Below are positions 6,057-7,098 of a stretch of DNA of 7,098 nucleotides, piece after piece. The stretch is taken from positions 1-7,098 of the forward strand of contig CAINOM010000549.1 in NCBI GenBank assembly GCA_903851455.1, written 5' to 3'. This DNA is from an uncultured Bacteroidota bacterium (GTDB taxonomy: Bacteria; Bacteroidota; Bacteroidia; Chitinophagales; Chitinophagaceae). The notes under the pieces were generated by a model that saw nothing but the letters and a program-made list of their open reading frames with translations, did not search any database and was not told the DNA's origin. The first letter of the stretch is position 1. Every line of letters starts with the position of its first letter. Position numbers and translations under genes: made by a program.

Positions 6057-6558
6057 AATAATTATCCAGATTACCTTATTATTCTCAAGTAAATCCAAAA
6101 ATCAATTGAATCCCGGTTCAGAGATCCTCCACTACTGCAAATACCAGGAACGCTGCCACATGGAGGTGCGCAACAAGCTTTATGAACTGGGTTTCACTAC
6201 ACCAGAGGTAGAGCGCCAAATAGCAGGGCTCATAGAAACTGGTGTATTGAATGAAGAGCGTTTCGCCCGCGCCTTTGCCGGTGGCAAGTTCAGGATGAAG
6301 CAGTGGGGCCGCGAAAAGATCAAACAGCAACTAAAACTGCGCAAAATATCTGATTATTGCATAAAGAAGGCAATGACGGAGATACCCCCGGATGACTATG
6401 AAAACACATTAAATAAATTGGCATCTAAAAAAGTCGCGGAGATAAAAGGAGACCGGAGCATGTTGTCAAAAAAATCAAAGCTATATCGCTACCTGATGCA
6501 AAAAGGATACGAAAGAGATATAGTAATGGATGTAATAAAAATTTACCTCGAAACTTAG
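6010..6558 (+). CDS. recX: RecX, regulator of RecA (start uncertain)
   Basis: RecX binds RecA filaments and limits recombinase and SOS activity. The core is typical of the family and made of three-helix repeats: LHYCKYQERCHMEVRNKLYELG (numbered 40-61 from the ATG at 6010), then GVLNEERFARAFAGGKFRMKQWG at 78-100, REKIKQQLKLRKIS and YCIKKAM, ending with KSKLYRYLMQKGYERDIVMDVIKIYL. The first about 32 residues, including a hydrophobic IIIQITLLF run, are not RecX-like. The ATG at 6010 overlaps the upstream gene by 47 bases. Other in-frame starts are GTG at 6046 (170 residues) and TTG at 6106 (150 residues, closest to the conserved core). An out-of-frame ATG at 6053 overlaps the upstream stop and would join the recX frame only if one base were added. 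recA is not in the window. Confidence 0.9.
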   Translation: MNHQQPVSLKGKVDYEIIIQITLLFSSKSKNQLNPGSEILHYCKYQERCHMEVRNKLYELGFTTPEVERQIAGLIETGVLNEERFARAFAGGKFRMKQWGREKIKQQLKLRKISDYCIKKAMTEIPPDDYENTLNKLASKKVAEIKGDRSMLSKKSKLYRYLMQKGYERDIVMDVIKIYLET

Positions 6559-6586
6559 TAATTAATATTTTTTATACTTAACTTTG
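6555..6586 (+). promoter_or_regulatory. apaG promoter with perfect TAnnTTTG -7 element
   Basis: TAACTTTG at 6579-6586 exactly matches the Bacteroidota -7 element. TTAG at 6555-6558, overlapping the recX stop, is a weak -33 candidate 20 bases upstream. Transcription would begin around 6590, leaving a leader of less than 20 bases before the ATG at 6609. apaG therefore probably has its own promoter rather than relying only on read-through from recX. Confidence 0.5.
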
Positions 6587-6606
6587 GTTAACTAACCGTT
6601 AGTAAC
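6587..6606. promoter_or_regulatory. Inverted repeat over the apaG start of transcription, possible operator
   Basis: GTTAACTAAC (6587-6596) and GTTAGTAAC (6598-6606) are inverted copies around a single C, with ACTAAC/GTTAGT pairing perfectly and one bulged A further out. It directly follows the -7 element and ends two bases before the ATG. A repressor bound here could block transcription. The spacer is too short for a stable RNA hairpin, so a DNA site is the likelier reading. The regulator is unknown. Confidence 0.35.
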
Positions 6607-6608
6607 AT

Positions 6609-6995
6609 ATGGTGCAACAAGTCACAGAGGGTGTAAGTGTTGTTGTTGAAACATCTTACCAGCCCGCACAATCGAACCCTTTGAATTACGAACATTTGTT
6701 CGCTTATCGTATCACTATCGAGAACCTGTCCAGCCATCCTGTAAAGCTCTTGAGCCGCCACTGGCACATATTAGACAGCAATGGTACTCATCGCGAAGTG
6801 GAAGGCGATGGCGTAGTGGGACAGCAGCCGGTAATACAGCCAGGAGACAGCTACCAATACACATCCGGTGTGAACCTGCACAGTGAAATAGGCAAGATGT
6901 ATGGCACCTACATGATGGAAAATCTGGTGAACAAGAGGAAGATGACCGTTCATATTCCTGAGTTCCAGATGGTCGTGCCTGCAAAGATGAATTGA
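6609..6995 (+). CDS. apaG: ApaG-domain protein
   Basis: A 128-residue protein of the ApaG (DUF525) family, a small fibronectin-III-like beta-sandwich. Bacterial apaG has been linked to Co2+ and Mg2+ efflux phenotypes, but its biochemical role is not settled. The sequence fits the family over its whole length: TSYQPAQS near 15-22, the strand FAYRITIENLS, SRHWHI at 49-54, the hallmark EGDGVVGQQPVIQPGD at 65-80, YTSG at 84-87, and MYGTYMM at 97-103. Length is normal (about 125). The ATG at 6609 lies just after a promoter-like element. The gene is on the same strand as recX, 50 bases downstream. No apaH or ksgA partner, its neighbours in enterobacteria, is present here. Confidence 0.95.
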   Translation: MVQQVTEGVSVVVETSYQPAQSNPLNYEHLFAYRITIENLSSHPVKLLSRHWHILDSNGTHREVEGDGVVGQQPVIQPGDSYQYTSGVNLHSEIGKMYGTYMMENLVNKRKMTVHIPEFQMVVPAKMN

Positions 6996-7030
6996 TCTCC
7001 CACAAAGCTCACAAAACCCTGATATTTTTT

Positions 7031-7058
7031 AAGAACGCAATAGTAAAACTGCGCTCTT
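7031..7058. terminator. Inverted repeat after apaG, possible terminator
   Basis: AAGAACGCA (7031-7039) pairs with TGCGCTCTT (7050-7058) around a 10-base loop. On the + strand there is one A-C mismatch; on the reverse strand this becomes a G-U pair, so the hairpin is better there. The + strand continues with CTCCTCTTTT, a weak T-tract. It may end the apaG transcript or one arriving from the right. The remaining 40 bases to the window end show no gene. Confidence 0.4.
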
Positions 7059-7098
7059 CTCCTCTTTTACTCAAGTCTATAAATGACACGGCATCCCA

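Noticed and set aside
274..6595. GTTAACTA repeated in three intergenic regions (274, 2476, 6587)
   Set aside because: A fourth copy lies inside the PA-domain coding sequence (1320) with no regulatory context, so the shared 8-mer is probably an AT-rich coincidence rather than a regulon motif.
6715..7005. Reverse-strand open frame over apaG
   Set aside because: It is antisense to a full-length, well-conserved ApaG protein and has no domain signature.

Overview
The window looks like chromosomal DNA of a Bacteroidota, probably in or near the Chitinophagaceae/Sphingobacteriia. This is inferred from three things. One secreted protein ends in a type IX secretion (T9SS) sorting domain. TAnnTTTG-type -7 promoter elements lie just upstream of genes. 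Start codons are preceded by A-rich sequence rather than Shine-Dalgarno motifs. No species assignment is possible from the sequence alone.

Layout, left to right. (1) The 3' end of nadA (quinolinate synthase, NAD synthesis). (2) A 665-residue secreted protein with a signal peptide, a protease-associated (PA) domain and a T9SS sorting domain, closed by a strong hairpin terminator. (3) About 600 bases without a convincing gene, holding small hairpins and degenerate repeats. (4) A reverse-strand outer-membrane beta-barrel-like protein of unknown function. (5) A divergent intergenic region with two near-identical palindromes matching the ParB-binding parS site, 50 bp apart centre to centre; a third lies inside the following gene. 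(6) mnmG (gidA, tRNA U34 modification), then on the same strand a small two-helix membrane protein, recX (RecA modulator) and apaG.

Most genes are conserved housekeeping functions. mnmG, the small membrane protein and recX are closely spaced and probably co-transcribed; apaG seems to have its own promoter. The most notable signal is the parS cluster around the mnmG promoter. It suggests an origin-proximal chromosome-segregation locus, although parA, parB and an oriC are not visible here. I found no CRISPR array, tRNA, rRNA, insertion sequence or defence system. The parS cluster is a known type of site in an informative place, not a new system.
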